Shown here piece after piece: positions 33,531-44,937 of a stretch of DNA of 64,000 bases; position 1 is the first letter of the stretch, and every line of letters begins with the position of its first letter. The stretch is from Bathynomus jamesi. Its lineage: Eukaryota; Arthropoda; Malacostraca; Isopoda; Cirolanidae. The stretch is from NCBI GenBank assembly GCA_023014485.1, contig JAJOZX010000997.1:811001-875000 (forward strand), in the 5' to 3' direction. Position numbers and translations under genes: made by a program. Under the pieces are notes generated by a model. The model made no database searches and had not been told where the DNA came from. It saw only the letters and a program-made list of their open reading frames with translations.

Positions 33531-35623
33531 ATAGCGACAAATAAATTCCAAAAGAAAGTCACCGCGCACCTTTGAATAATAAAGCTTTAACCTTGCACGC
33601 ACGCACTAGACAGTCTGACTCGTCTCGTGGCTTGTCAATCACTTATATAGTAGCGGTGCGTTTCTCGAATGTTCTAGAAGACGCTATGACGTCACTTCTG
33701 ATTTGGAAGCATTTATAGGCAGTAGTTTTTAATCAAAATTTAATCGAGTCAATTTTAATGAAAATTACTCGCATATGTAATATGACAAATCTGTACGTGA
33801 TGGCGAAAAATGATTATTACTTTCGGAATCAGCGTGGAAAAATTACTAGTGTGATAAAATATTTCTGATAAAATCATCGCAGGCCTGCGTTATGGACGGA
33901 AATGTGGGTACAATTAAGAAATAAATTTGTCTTCTTTTCCAATATGATTATTTTGCTACATTCAATAGTAGTTAAAAGCACACACTGTAGTCATCAAATT
34001 CGAAGCAAACTGCAACACATTACAATATAATGGGGTAATCAAATTTATATTTCGTAGCTTAAAAACGGAAAAATCTTTAGATTTAGTACTTAATCAAGTA
34101 CAGTACTTCAATTTATAGTAAATATCAAATCAAATAGTAATCACTGCCAACTATGTAAGCAATCTAGAGTTGATGAATGACGTAGGATCTTAAATGTCAA
34201 ATTCCCCCCCCCCCCCCCCAAGAACTTTAATCAATACTGCGGACAACTTGGACTTTGATTTTCTTAGTATTCTCAACAATAAATAATTCCATTCATTTCT
34301 GTGAATCAGATCACGCATTCAACATCTACGGTCACCGACCTCATTCAAAACATCTACGACTCGCGTTTAGACTAACAATTAATCCTAATATTTTTTTTTT
34401 TTTTTAAACTGAAATTTTGCCAATGTTTTTAATTTTGAAATTTAATTTCAAAATGCGTTCGGTCAAATTTTTATATATAAAGTGAACCAGAACGACCAAC
34501 TACAGGCAAACCTTAATAATATGACCACGTCTTTTCTGTAAAGGATTTTTTTTTTTAAAGCGTGCACACACTACGTTACCGTTTACTAATCCTTCAAATA
34601 ATTGGACGGTTGAAAGCCAGAGTGATCTACAATATATGAGGCGCTCCGGACCACAATCGGCCAACCGCCAGAATTGAGTCATTTATACCAATATAGTCCC
34701 CCACCCTTCCTCTATCCCGTGGGTGAGTCAGGGAGCAGATGGTGGACCTGTACGTATGGTCGAAATCAATCAAATATAGTTATTGGTTCAAAAGTTACGG
34801 CATTTTGCGAGTTGACAAATTTTAACTACATTTTTGTTTTATAATTTTGGCGCTTGGCAGCTTGTGGTCCGGAGCGAGTCATGTACACAGGTCACTATAA
34901 TACGTTGAATGAGCGAGTAACGCTTCAGGCATAACTACCAACTCGCTGAACGTATTACAAAGTGATCAGTGTAAATAGATCACCCGCGAAAAAAGGACAA
35001 GTATTTTTACGTTTCTGCCGAAAGATCACACTGGCTTTCAACCATCCAATTATAAGTTGATATTTTTTACAATTAAGAACACATCAGAATGTTACTTCAT
35101 ATTTAAGTCTTAATATTGAATGCAGGTGAACAATGTTAAAGCATTAAATACAATGGATTTATTATAACTTAATGGCAGACAACAATTTCACCATTAAAAA
35201 TTAGGTGTGGCCATCAGAACGATAAGTTACGCAGTATCCCGTTTGACTCGCGAGAATAAAAGGCTTAATTCCTTGTACTAGTCTAAAAATCACCCATAAA
35301 TTAAATCATTCAAGAATTAGACGGTGACAAGCGAGGAAACCGCCTAAAGAAATGTTTGAGTGTTATCTTTTATCCAACAGCGCTTTAACAATTGAAATAA
35401 TGTCAAAGGTTTACTAAATCAGAAAGCGTCGAAATATGGAAAGTGAAGGCGTTGTTTCCACTTAAACAATTGCAAGCGTTACACTTTTCAAATCTAAATA
35501 AACCTCCGCATCACTTCTGTGCTTTAATTTGGTTTATCGGTTAGTTAGGTGTTTAAAAAAAAAAAAAAACAAGCCCCTCCGACTCAATTTTAAAGAATTA
35601 AGTCCTACGATTAAATGACTTAC
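33531..35623. other. Zasp intron with a foldback element
   Basis: Contains the foldback at about 34590-35060 (listed separately), C13-type and T-run homopolymers (34205-34219, 34391-34405), and AT-rich sequence. No gene seen. Confidence 0.6.
34590..35060. repeat. Complex foldback MITE-like element
   Basis: Outer arms: aattggacggttgaaagcca (34599) and tggctttcaaccatccaatt (about 35031-35050). Next pair: gctccggaccacaa (34643) and ttgtggtccggagc (34862). A central hairpin pairs acgttgaatgagcgagt with aactcgctgaacgt around 34900-34950. No coding content. Confidence 0.8.
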
Positions 35624-35739
35624 GGAACATTTAAAGCATTGACTATGATAGTTGTTGTTGAGAGCTTCAACCCAGCGGTCGCCTGCTTCGATTGGGAAAT
35701 TACATCCAACACATTTCGTGGTGAACAACTCATTCCAAT
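35624..35739 (-). CDS. Zasp52: Zasp exon: first half of LIM4
   Basis: A 116-nt exon (AT, 38 codons). The acceptor is TCTTCCTGCAG|ATTGGA and the donor TGTTCC|GTAAGTCA. It reads WNELFTTKCVGCNFPIEAGD, then RWVEALNNNYHSQCFKCS. It gives CVGC and HSQC of the first zinc site and the leading Cys (FKC) of the second. It ends in phase 0, and both candidate last exons downstream begin in phase 0. The intron that follows is 6.8-7.7 kb and carries the hAT-interrupted repeat. Confidence 0.95.
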
Positions 35740-35900
35740 CTGCAGGAAGACCATTACTGTAGTAAGTAAAGTTCCTTAAATCAAAGTTATTAACTGCCGC
35801 ATTGCGTATGAATGAAAACCAAATTATTTCTCAACATAGAAAACTAAACAAGCCCTATTAGTAATTTCAGTAGAAGTAATCCCAAATGAAGTAAACTTAC

Positions 35901-36021
35901 CTGTCTCGCAATAAGGCAATCCATCTTCGAGATAGAATGCACCCGACCCAAACACTTTTCCACAATAGGCGCAACAGAAGCACTCGGGGTGGAACTGCTT
36001 GCCTACGGCATTCAAGCAGTC
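35901..36021 (-). CDS. Zasp52: Zasp exon: LIM3
   Basis: A 121-nt exon (40 codons plus G). The acceptor is ACTCCTGTAG|GACTGC and the donor GAGACAG|GTAAGTTT. It reads DCLNAVGKQFHPECFCCAYC, then GKVFGSGAFYLEDGLPYCET. The HPEC, CAYC and C-terminal YCE(T)D ligands of LIM3 are present; the final Asp is formed across the junction with the next exon (G|AT). Confidence 0.95.
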
Positions 36022-36261
36022 CTACAGGAGTAATTCATAAATATTAAAATATTGTCTCATCTATAATACACAAAATTCCACGTTTATTTTTTTTTTGCAT
36101 AAAATTATCAACGATGAAAGTAATACACTGCAAAGCTTGGTTTAACTTTAAACTTCCTGGTTTAAATAAATCGAATTGCAATCAACAACTTTAACTTAAA
36201 CCCAAATACTTGAAGTTGTTAAAAGGGAACATTGTTATGTTGGTGCTCTGTGTTGACTCAC

Positions 36262-36448
36262 CCCTTTGACTCTTTTGTCGCATTTTCCACAGATGGGGGC
36301 AAGATAGCTCTCATAGCAGTGCTCGCAGTAAAGTTCTGCCTGCTCCTCCACGAAGCCCATGTCAATGAGGTTCTTTTTGCAGGTGCTGGTGGCGCAGACG
36401 AAGTGATCTGGGCACCAGGTCTTACCCAAGGCAGACACGAATGGACCT
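36262..36448 (-). CDS. Zasp52: Zasp exon: LIM2
   Basis: A 187-nt exon (A, 62 codons). The acceptor is GATTCCCTCAG|AGGTCC and the donor AAAGGG|GTGAGTCA. It completes QIR-GPFVSALGKTWCPDHF and continues VCATSTCKKNLIDMGFVEE, then LYCEHCYESYLAPICGKCDK and RVKG. This gives the H-x2-C-type and C-x-C ligands of LIM2 and the first CxxC of LIM3 (CGKC). It is highly similar in wording to family members and is one of the most certain exons here. Confidence 0.95.
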
Positions 36449-38409
36449 CTGAGGGAATCAGACCAAAGGTTTAGAGAACATCGCAAGTTCTAAGAATAAT
36501 GGACCACCGTGTACAAATTAATTACAGTAGGGGGAAACATCTCTAATTACGCCTAAGCGATTCTTCAATTAACTTTTTTTATAATATGGAGGCCTATTAT
36601 AAAACGAAATTTGTTAATAATGAACAAGAACTGAAAGGGGTTACACGACTTAAGCTAATACGTGAACTTGTGTTGAAGTTTTCCATGATAAAGCCCCCTA
36701 ACTCTGCATGCACCACGTAACCACAGCAGGTGCCGCAATTGATCCCCGTCGTTTTTAAGCACAACTGAATGCACGCTGAATGATGTCGAAGGCGTTCCGC
36801 ATCCACACGAATCACCCGAATGTTAATTCACGTGCTGCAGTCTTCTTTGGCGTAAGCATTGTTCCATTAACCGACTTTCAACAAGAAAGATGTCTGGTAA
36901 CGATAGATTAAGAAAATTTGATGGACAGCACTCTTTCAAAATGATTTGGTCGGTACAGAACTTAATGTGGGTCATGCTCGCATATGATGCGTGTTATCTT
37001 GCTGTAAGTAGCCATGTTTAAATTTAATATTACCCATTCATCAAATATAGCATAATGTAACTATCCATTTGCTGCAACAATCCTCACACCATACAGAACG
37101 CCACACATGAACATTCGGATGATTCTTGTGGATTTATTGTGGTCCATCTTTGACACGATGTAGCGTTGTTCCATTAATATAATAAATGTGCAAATTATTA
37201 TATATACAAAATGCAATTAAACCGGTTCGGACCGTTGAATTTTACACATTTAATTTATTTGTATGCCCACTTTCTTTATTCCTCGCAGCGATTACATTTA
37301 TATAGTTTATACCTTTTCACCTTTACTTTATTTAACTTCCCTCAAAACAAAATGCAGATTTCTAAAAATATACTCTGACATTCTAAAATTTTATTTTATT
37401 CCGCGTTTGATATGATCAATTTAGCTAATTACAAAAGACACGTTTACCTACATTCAGTTTTGGCCCTAATTACGCTTATAAAAAACGGAATAAAGGAAAT
37501 ATTTACAGTAAAAGTTAATGTTTTTACAAAGTATTTAAGACGGTAATAAGTTTTTTTGAGCATGAATAATCAAAAGGCAGAAGCTTACAGCGGAACATCG
37601 ATGTAAGTACCTGCAAGGAAGGTCAAATAACCGAAGCCATTAATTCAAACGAAAGTACAAATATCAAAACTAAGACTATTACTGATTATTCTACATACAA
37701 CCTTTGATTAGGGCGAATGTTTCTGTAGAAACGACCTTCACTAAAATACTTTTCATACTGGTTTGTGTTAATTTTAACGAAATAACTTGTTAAAACTGAC
37801 AATAGAATTAAAGGGGTTCAAAATTGTCAAAACACGAACACGAACACAAACACAAACTATATAAACATACGAATCTACTACTGAACAGCAACAACTTACG
37901 GTATGAGAACTGTACACACGGCAGCGCGACTCAAATACCTCCAATCTGCACAATCTTTTAATAGACTTCCAATTTTAAAGCTTAGTCATCCCGAAAGACC
38001 TTCATAATCCTCAAATTTACATTATCTTTGTGCGCAATACACGAAGGCAAAAACTCTAAAAATGGACGGTAACCAGAGAAGCTACTTTATTCTTGGTTAA
38101 TATGAAAAAGAACCATTAAAAATCAATGGAAATATTCTGCGTTACTAAGATCTAGAAGCTTATGTTCTAAAAAGAATTAAATCCTATAAAATTATGTTCC
38201 TTAGTGGATCTACTTTCAAATAAAATTACAAGCTATATATGATGGATACAAGGTTGATTCCTGGCAAAGGCAGGCGGCGCACAGGTCTCAACCCGGCTGT
38301 TCATCCTTCCACTGGCTGGTAGATAAATGGGTACCATAAAAAAGCCCCCAAAAGTGAGGCAAGATGGTGCAAAGGGATTGAACACGGGTTGATCCTAAAT
38401 AAAATAAAA

Positions 38410-38466
<57 letters not shown>

Positions 38467-39530
38467 GCCGGGTCGAAAACGGGTCAAGGTCAAGATTTTG
38501 CTTAGGTACATATTGTGAGGATCATTTTGTAATAGTAGTATCCACACCAAAAATCAAGGCTGTGGGACCTTCGCTAACCCCCCCCCCCCCCTTACCGATA
38601 CTCACTTTTTTCCATATGAATTTGTGTGGGAAATAGGCAAAAAATCGAAAATCGTAAAAATCGACCCTAAATTTTTTTTTTTTGCTTTCGGATGGCCAAA
38701 ATCGGGTTCCCCGGCACGAATTACATCAGAATAGACCATTCACCAACTTTTTTTGAGATCGGGGGTTAGGGGGTAGGGTCTACAGCACCGGATATAAGAC
38801 CTAATATTACGTTATTTTTGGTTTTTTCCTTCCCAGATTCCTATTTAGGTACCTAAAATGTTACAAGTTTGTATTAAAATACGTTATTTAATTTTAAAAT
38901 ATCTAATAAATAAAATAGTTAAAATCTTATTAAATTAAATTATGGCTACTAGAAAAAGAAGCCACAATGCAGCCTTTGGATATCCAGCAAAATTTTCATC
39001 TGCCATGACGCCATCAAAAGTTGATGATGTAAGGCACTTCCATTTTATTGTTAGAGGAAGAATCTAAGGCACATGGTAAAATAAATAAAAATGATTGCTA
39101 TAACGTAGTTGTTCAAGATATAAAAGAAATTTGGCATGTCACAGACAAAGTGTTGAACGGGGTGTGAACTTAGTAACTAAATCTAGCCAGGAAAGAATTG
39201 GTTATATTAATCGGCATAAATTTATTTTAAATACTTTAGAGTCTAGAAGAGAACTGCCTACTTCTGAGTGGAAAGGTCAATGGAAGGAATAAAAAAAACA
39301 TTAGTTTTAGGTCAAAAATTTTATTGAATTTCGGTCTCTTAATTTCTACCAATAATAGATAAAAATTTATGTATTAAATTTTTCTTTTCATGCATTTTTG
39401 TATTTTTGTATTTTTTTTTCCATTAAAAAATAAATAACTTTTATAAGCGAACTTTTGTAATAAAAAAATTTCGAAGTAAATCGGAAATTATCTCGAATTT
39501 TACAAATTTTCTGAAAAACTGAAACCGGTA

Positions 39531-39563
<33 letters not shown>

Positions 39564-39657
39564 CCTCAGAATTAAAAAATATTTTACCAGGGTGTTACTA
39601 TGATTGAACCACCTCACACTATGTACCTAAGAAATAAAAAATTTCTCGACCTGGCGC
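38467..39657. mobile_element. Unclassified DNA element between (TA)n arrays
   Basis: Left end GCCGGGTCGAAAAC and right end, reverse-complemented, GCCAGGTCGAGAAA, with cttaggtacata-tgtgagg following on both sides, form terminal inverted repeats. Both ends abut (TA)n arrays (38412-38466, 39658-39712), consistent with insertion into a TA microsatellite. Inside are C14 (about 38580) and G31 (39531-39561) runs, again inverted to each other, and a decayed ORF near 38942 (MATRKRSHNAAFGYPAKFSS). Class unknown. Confidence 0.6.
39531..39561. repeat. 31-base G homopolymer
   Basis: An uninterrupted run of 31 G inside the element above; exact length is likely unreliable. Confidence 0.9.
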
Positions 39658-39682
39658 TATATATATATATATATATAGATAT

Positions 39683-39714
<32 letters not shown>

Positions 39715-40001
39715 AATTGTCAGTAAATTACCTCATTTCTGCGTGACAGACGTGACATGTTGGCGTTTCTGAACCTTGAGATGATGCAGCGTTCACAGTG
39801 CCTGGTTACAATATAAATATTTAGCTACACTCGATAGAAAACTCGTGCAAACAAAGGAAATATTAAGTATTAGAGGTAAAGAAAATCTACGGTTAAGAAC
39901 CTACTTACAACTACAGAATGAGACTAAGGGGAAAAAGGAGAGCGAGACTAGCATGCACCACCTGTGGGAGGTGGTTCCAAGGGTGGCAAGCACCTTCCCA
40001 C

Positions 40002-41118
40002 CTGATCTGTCGCTGGCATATAGCACACACGGGTATCCTAGCGGAGGACGGGTTCATTACTCCTCTACCACGTCGGGGTGCCGATCTCTGACCAGGCAGG
40101 TGAGGAACGCCTCTGACGGGCCCCCCAGGGCCTATCTTTCCTCCCGCAGTTGGAGGCGGCACTGGTTTAGGCATCATGTTTGATCCAAAGCCTGGGATCG
40201 GGCCCGGGGCAGGAGCCGGAGTGAACGTCATCGGAGCTGGAACGTCACCTGCAGGAGCGGGGGGATTGGACGGAACTGGTTTAGGGGCAACATTTTCAGA
40301 TAAAGCCGGAGCAGATGCTGGAAGGCACGACGTGACAGGAAGTGGAGCGGGGGTAAAATCTGGTCCTTTGACAGGCTTGAACCCAGCAGTGTTCGGAGCG
40401 GTCTTTTGTACAGGGGCACTGACAGACTTGAAACCAGCGACTAGTTGTTGCTTGGATGTTGGTGTAGAGGAAGGAAGAGCAGAAGGCTGAGGATGCGAAG
40501 GTTTGGGTGTGTCTAAAAGCTTAGGCATTGGCACAGACTCAAACTTGACTGAAGGCATTGCCTCAGTGACTGGCACCGGTCTCGGGGGTGACACTGAACA
40601 TTTGTTAGGCGCTTGGCTACCTCCGACAATGGGTGATGGGTGAGAAGAAATGTTAGAAGCAGGCGCGGGTGGTGGATGATGTTCTGGATGTGGTTGTGAC
40701 TGTGGTTGAGGTGGTGGTTTCGAAGCACTCAAAGAAGGGGTTGGTTGTGGTTTTTGGGGAGCAGGAGAGGTGATGTTGATGAGCGCAGGAACGGGTTTGG
40801 GGAATCGCGATGCGACTGGGGCTGGGGGAGTTTTGGGGACAGCAGGCTTCGGGATAGGAGCGGTATGGGATTTAGTGGAAACGTGCTGAGTGGAGGAATA
40901 GTGAGTGGAGGAAGAACTCTTAATTAAAATCGTGTCATAGTCCTTCGGGGGAGGGGGAGTAGGAAGGAGAGGGGGGCGTTTGGGAAGAGGACCGGGCGCT
41001 TTTATGGGGCGACGGACAGAAGGAATTTCTCCAGCTGGTGCCCAGGCAGGTGGGTGAGGCTGAGGCTCTACCTCTACCTCCTGCACCGTTCCCCGTGGTG
41101 GCCACTCAAAGTGCTGTC
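40002..41118 (-). CDS. Zasp52: Zasp long Pro-rich exon opening LIM2
   Basis: A 1117-nt exon (GA, 371 codons, AG). It has a long pyrimidine tract and acceptor TGCCACCTTCAG|GACAGC, and donor CAGATCAG|GTGGGAAG. It begins QHFEWPPRGTVQEVEVEPQ and is strongly Pro/Ala-rich throughout. It ends with GRGVMNPSSARIPVCAICQR and QIR, which supplies the first CxxC of LIM2. The RGxGxxN..RIPxC wording before LIM2 is a recognisable Zasp52 feature. The antisense ORFs across this exon are shadows. Confidence 0.88.
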
Positions 41119-42142
41119 CTGAAGGTGGCACGATGAAAGAAGAAGGGGGTAGAAACAGAAGCACCAACAGAAGGAAAGGAAAAGTAATATCGCGGACACA
41201 TTTAAAAGGAAGGCGGAGGAGAGAATGAGAGAGAGAAAAAGAGAGAACCCTAATTAGAATTACGCCCAGAAAGTAATGGTTAGAGCATGACAACTATCGC
41301 TTGAGCAAGCATGAAAGCTACCCCAAAAAGGAATGTTTCAATCCTTGCCGTACCACTTACTAATTAACATGCAATAATCTTAACCAGTTATTAAGTATCG
41401 TCATCCAAACTAAAGGCAATCAAGGTGTTTATTTAAAAAGTGAACTGAAAGCGTAATTCTCCCTCCGTCCAATCCAAATAACTTTGCCAGCGAGAGATGG
41501 ATAATGTCATGCATTACACAAAATAAGCAGAAAAGCATTTAAAAAGAGGTTAAGCAAAGTAAAGGATAAACTGAGAATATGTTCATGGTAGGATTCTTTG
41601 AGAGGATCGGTTAGGACTAGTTGTTAATAGCTCCAGCATCACTCCAGCGAAATGATAATCAGGCGATATGCATTGGCTTTATCAGAATAGAACATGCCCT
41701 TAAAAGGAACTCAATATGATACACTGTAGCGAAGGTACACGATAAATATTCATACGACACCTCAAAACCTTAATTCTTAATTATACACGCGGCAAAGGGC
41801 ACAAAAGCTGTAAATAAGTGAAATGGAAAAGAATTTTTAAGAGGAACATTAACTTCCGAATTCATATTTAATTTTTTCTAGTTATACATTCAAGCTGAAA
41901 ATTAAATAATCTCAAAAATTCCAGTTAACTCCAAATGGTAATCTTTGTTAGTAAGCGTGTTAAATGTATTAAAATTATTTAGGTGCACTGAGGTTCAGTT
42001 CATAATTTCTAACTTATTGGCTGAGATTGAATTTATGAATTATTAAATCACAATGCATTTAAGTGTACGAAAAACAATCCCTAGTTAACCAAACTGTTAA
42101 TTATATGTCATTTGTAGCATATAAAATTCCCCCCAATTATAA
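41119..42142. other. Zasp intron / 3' UTR of short isoform
   Basis: AT-rich, no ORF of note. The pyrimidine tract of the 41118 acceptor occupies the first 80 bases. Confidence 0.6.
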
Positions 42143-42152
42143 TTTATTTATT
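42143..42152 (-). promoter_or_regulatory. Candidate polyadenylation signal (overlapping AATAAA)
   Basis: Two overlapping AATAAA hexamers on the minus strand, about 53-60 nt past the TAG of the exon at 42205-43121. They support that exon being 3'-terminal. AT-rich introns contain this hexamer by chance, so the position rather than the sequence is the argument. Confidence 0.5.
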
Positions 42153-42204
42153 AAAAGGAACATATACGAAAGAACTCGGGGCATGTTTACAAAAATGTTA
42201 AACC

Positions 42205-43121
42205 CTATTGCGATGCAATTTCGTTGACTATCTTTAATGAATCAATATCTATAACTATACGTTTAACGGGCTCAACTGGGGTCCATTCAGGCAGTTCTAT
42301 TTTTACTTTAGAAACGATTGAATGGGCACTCTTAGTAATTGGTGACTTCACAATTTTGTAGCCACGAGAAGAGAGTGATTTGGGTGCTGGAGCACTTTTC
42401 ATGACCTTCGGAGTAGAACTGTTAAAAGCATCTAGGAAGGAAGAAGCGTATTTTCTAAGCGCAGCTTCGAAAGTGACATTAGGATCAGGTTTTGTATTAA
42501 AATTGACTGTGGGCATTGGTTCCTGGACGGGCTTTGATTTAATTGGTGATATGTTCGTTTTGACTCTAGGACGAATCACAGTGGGGGTAACATCACTAGC
42601 TGCGGCTAAATTGCCTTCTTGTGATGGGGCACTGTCGTTATTTAGACGGGAAGCTTCATTCTGTCCTGTGCCAATTGGCTTCAGCTTATAAAGCTGAGAT
42701 TCCTCTGCCGATGTTCCTGCCGTTGTGGCGGAACTCTCGATAACAGCGGAAAACTGAAGTATGTAGGAAGGCGCAGGATTGGGAAAGCGATCGGAGTAGA
42801 GGCGCACAGTGGGTTTGGTAGGTGACTTGTGAGAGGAGGAAACCTTGGTCTTTCTCGGGGGACTTTTCTTGTTTAGTTTCGAGTAACGAGACGTGGGGAA
42901 AGAGGGACCTTTCGCTTTAGGGGCTGAAAGATGTTTAGAAGTTGGCAGGGGTTTTATAGTGTAGGGCTTATTCGTGTGCAGAGTTTTAGTCGTTGGAAGG
43001 GGTTTGAAAATAGGGCGGGGCTTTGAAACGGGCTTAGTTGTGGCAGGCTTCTTTTTCGGAGATGAAAAGGGAGCAGGCTCGGAAACTTCGGGTATAAAGT
43101 TGTGCGGAGGCCAATAAGAGG
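42205..43121 (-). CDS. Zasp52: Zasp alternative terminal exon (short isoform without LIM2-4)
   Basis: A 917-nt exon: CC, 304 codons, then TAG. The acceptor is TGTGCAAACAG|CCTCTT. Joined to the G of 44568-44754 it reads A-SYWPPHNFIPEVSE. The body is Lys/Pro/Ser-rich (KPLPTTKTLHTNKPYTIKPL) and ends VEPVKRIVIDIDSLKIVNEI then ASQ and stop. Overlapping AATAAA polyadenylation signals lie about 55 nt downstream (42143-42152, minus). No donor I trust precedes the stop, so this looks like a 3'-terminal exon giving a protein ending after LIM1. The WPP near its start echoes WPPRG at the start of the competing exon. Membership of the gene is inferred from strand, phase and position. Confidence 0.7.
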
Positions 43122-44448
43122 CTGTTTGCACATCTTATTTTTGAGGGGACAAAACAATTTAGCGGCAAAGGTGAACGAAATGTATTTGAACGGAAAACAA
43201 AAAGAGAAAATAATTAAAATGCATAAAGTGACCTGATCTTAATTTCAATGCTAAATACTCTTAAAGATACTACTTCCGGCAATAAAATTCATGCAACGTA
43301 TCGAATACTGTGTACACACATTTTAAATTCCTACTACAGTTATATACATTCGCTAAATCTACTCATTACAAATTTCAATTATAGTATATACTGTGGACAA
43401 AATTGTAAACACCCAATTTAATCTAACAAAATCTCTCGTAAAAATTATACTTATCATGCATTACTAACGGAGTTGGTAAACAAATGGATGGCTCTTTTAC
43501 ACCAGTTAAATTAAAGAGAATTTATAACTAGTTACTTTTCAAACGAATTATACGGAATAAACTACGTGTAACCATGCATAAATTGAAGTTAGGAGACCGA
43601 ATAATTTAAGTTGGATGAAACATTCTCATCAAAGCTTTCTATATTCGAGAAGGACAATCTTTATCGAGAGAAAGCGTTAAGAGCCATTATTGGAGAGGAA
43701 TGGAATGGATATAAAGGATGTGGCGATAGTCTGTGTTGGCTGCTGCTGCTGCTGCTGCTGCTAGCGTAAAGTGACTCCAGCATCACTCCAAAAACCAGGA
43801 TGGATGTTCACCTTTTTTTTAAATAAATGCTTTCCCTCTTCTCGTTAATAAGCAACTAGGATTAACGTCAAGTTTACAACGAAGCATTTTATTTAATGGT
43901 AATCGAAAACTCAACTACTTAACTCTTTAAAAGTATGTTAATAAACTGATTTAAGAATTCTGGATCTTGCTTTAAAAACATTTAAAATCCGCCAAGAATA
44001 AACTTCAGCAAGACACCTCAGACAACTTATTAAATATTACCGATAGATTGGTACATTTCTAGTATTTTAAATTGCTAAAGGATTCATGCACCCAAAACTT
44101 TTTTTTTTCTATTATGTTCCCCACCGCCTTTCGACACTTTTTCCTACGTGTAAAACAACCTAAATTTTTCTCCTTGCACCAAAGCATGGAAGGTAAATTC
44201 AAGCGTGGTAGGTTAATTTTCAGCAAATTTTATTTTTCATCAGTAAAGTAAAGGAAAGTAGGAGCTAAAATGCTGAGCAATGGTATTTCCTAATTAACTA
44301 ACTAAACATTTAAATTCTTAAAAACTGTAATATACATAACTTAAGACTAATCTTAAATATTAATTTGTATCACAATGACGGAAGGCGAGATTATAAATGT
44401 TTATTAGGAATGAATTTGAGAAAGAAATGAGCAATGCAGTTTATTATT

Positions 44449-44509
<61 letters not shown>

Positions 44510-44567
44510 TAATAATAATAATGTCGCCCTCTCGCATTACCTTTAAATTTAAATTTTTTTTTTTTAC
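43122..44567. other. Zasp intron with trinucleotide repeats
   Basis: A short (TGC)n at 43739-43761 and (AAT)n at 44446-44521. No exon recognised. Confidence 0.7.
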
Positions 44568-44754
44568 CTTTCCTGGGGATGTGCGACCTCACGTTGACAT
44601 CACCGGCTGGTGCCCCGAAGCCCTGTGGGTTGGCTGCGGAGTGGAAGGCCGGGGCCGGAGCCGGTTTCATTGGAGCGGCTGCCACGGGGGCGGGGGCAGG
44701 AGCAGGGGCAGGAGCGAAGGGTTTGAGAGGAGCGGGAGCAGGAACCGGAGAACG
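44568..44754 (-). CDS. Zasp52: Zasp exon: (AP)n linker at an isoform branch point
   Basis: A 187-nt exon (62 codons plus G). The acceptor is CTTCAATTGCAG|CGTTCT and the donor GGAAAG|GTAAAAAA. It reads RSPVPAPAPLKPFAPAPAPA, then PAPVAAAPMKPAPAPAFHS and GFGAPAGDVNVRSHIPRK. It ends in phase 1, which matches two acceptors: 43121 (x|CC) in the exon with an in-frame stop, and 41118 (x|GA) in the long exon leading to LIM2. This exon is therefore the likely branch between short and long isoforms. A long (AAT)n microsatellite (about 44446-44521) sits in the intron just beside the donor. Confidence 0.8.
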
Positions 44755-44937
44755 CTGCAATTGAAGAGGAGAGAATTATGTAAGGTTTGAGGAATGGCCA
44801 AAACCCCCACGGGGTGGGGGGGGGAGCTTAAAGGGAAGCAAGAGCTCTCCTTTTAAGACTCGGTTGGATTACCTGAAGCGGCAACGAAGCAAACAAAATT
44901 TCAGTTCACGCGCCCAGTGGCGTCATGCAAAACCTAC

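Larger units (their letters stand above)
36449..40001. other. Zasp intron between LIM2 exons
   Basis: AT-rich. Holds the TA-array-bounded element at 38467-39657. No host exon recognised; a minus-strand ORF at 36597-36815 lacks features. Confidence 0.6.

Noticed and set aside
40176..40490. Gly/Ala-rich plus-strand ORF
   Set aside because: Antisense of the Pro-rich Zasp exon at 40002-41118.
44434..44790. Poly-Asn plus-strand ORF
   Set aside because: Produced by the (AAT)n microsatellite and the antisense of a Zasp exon.
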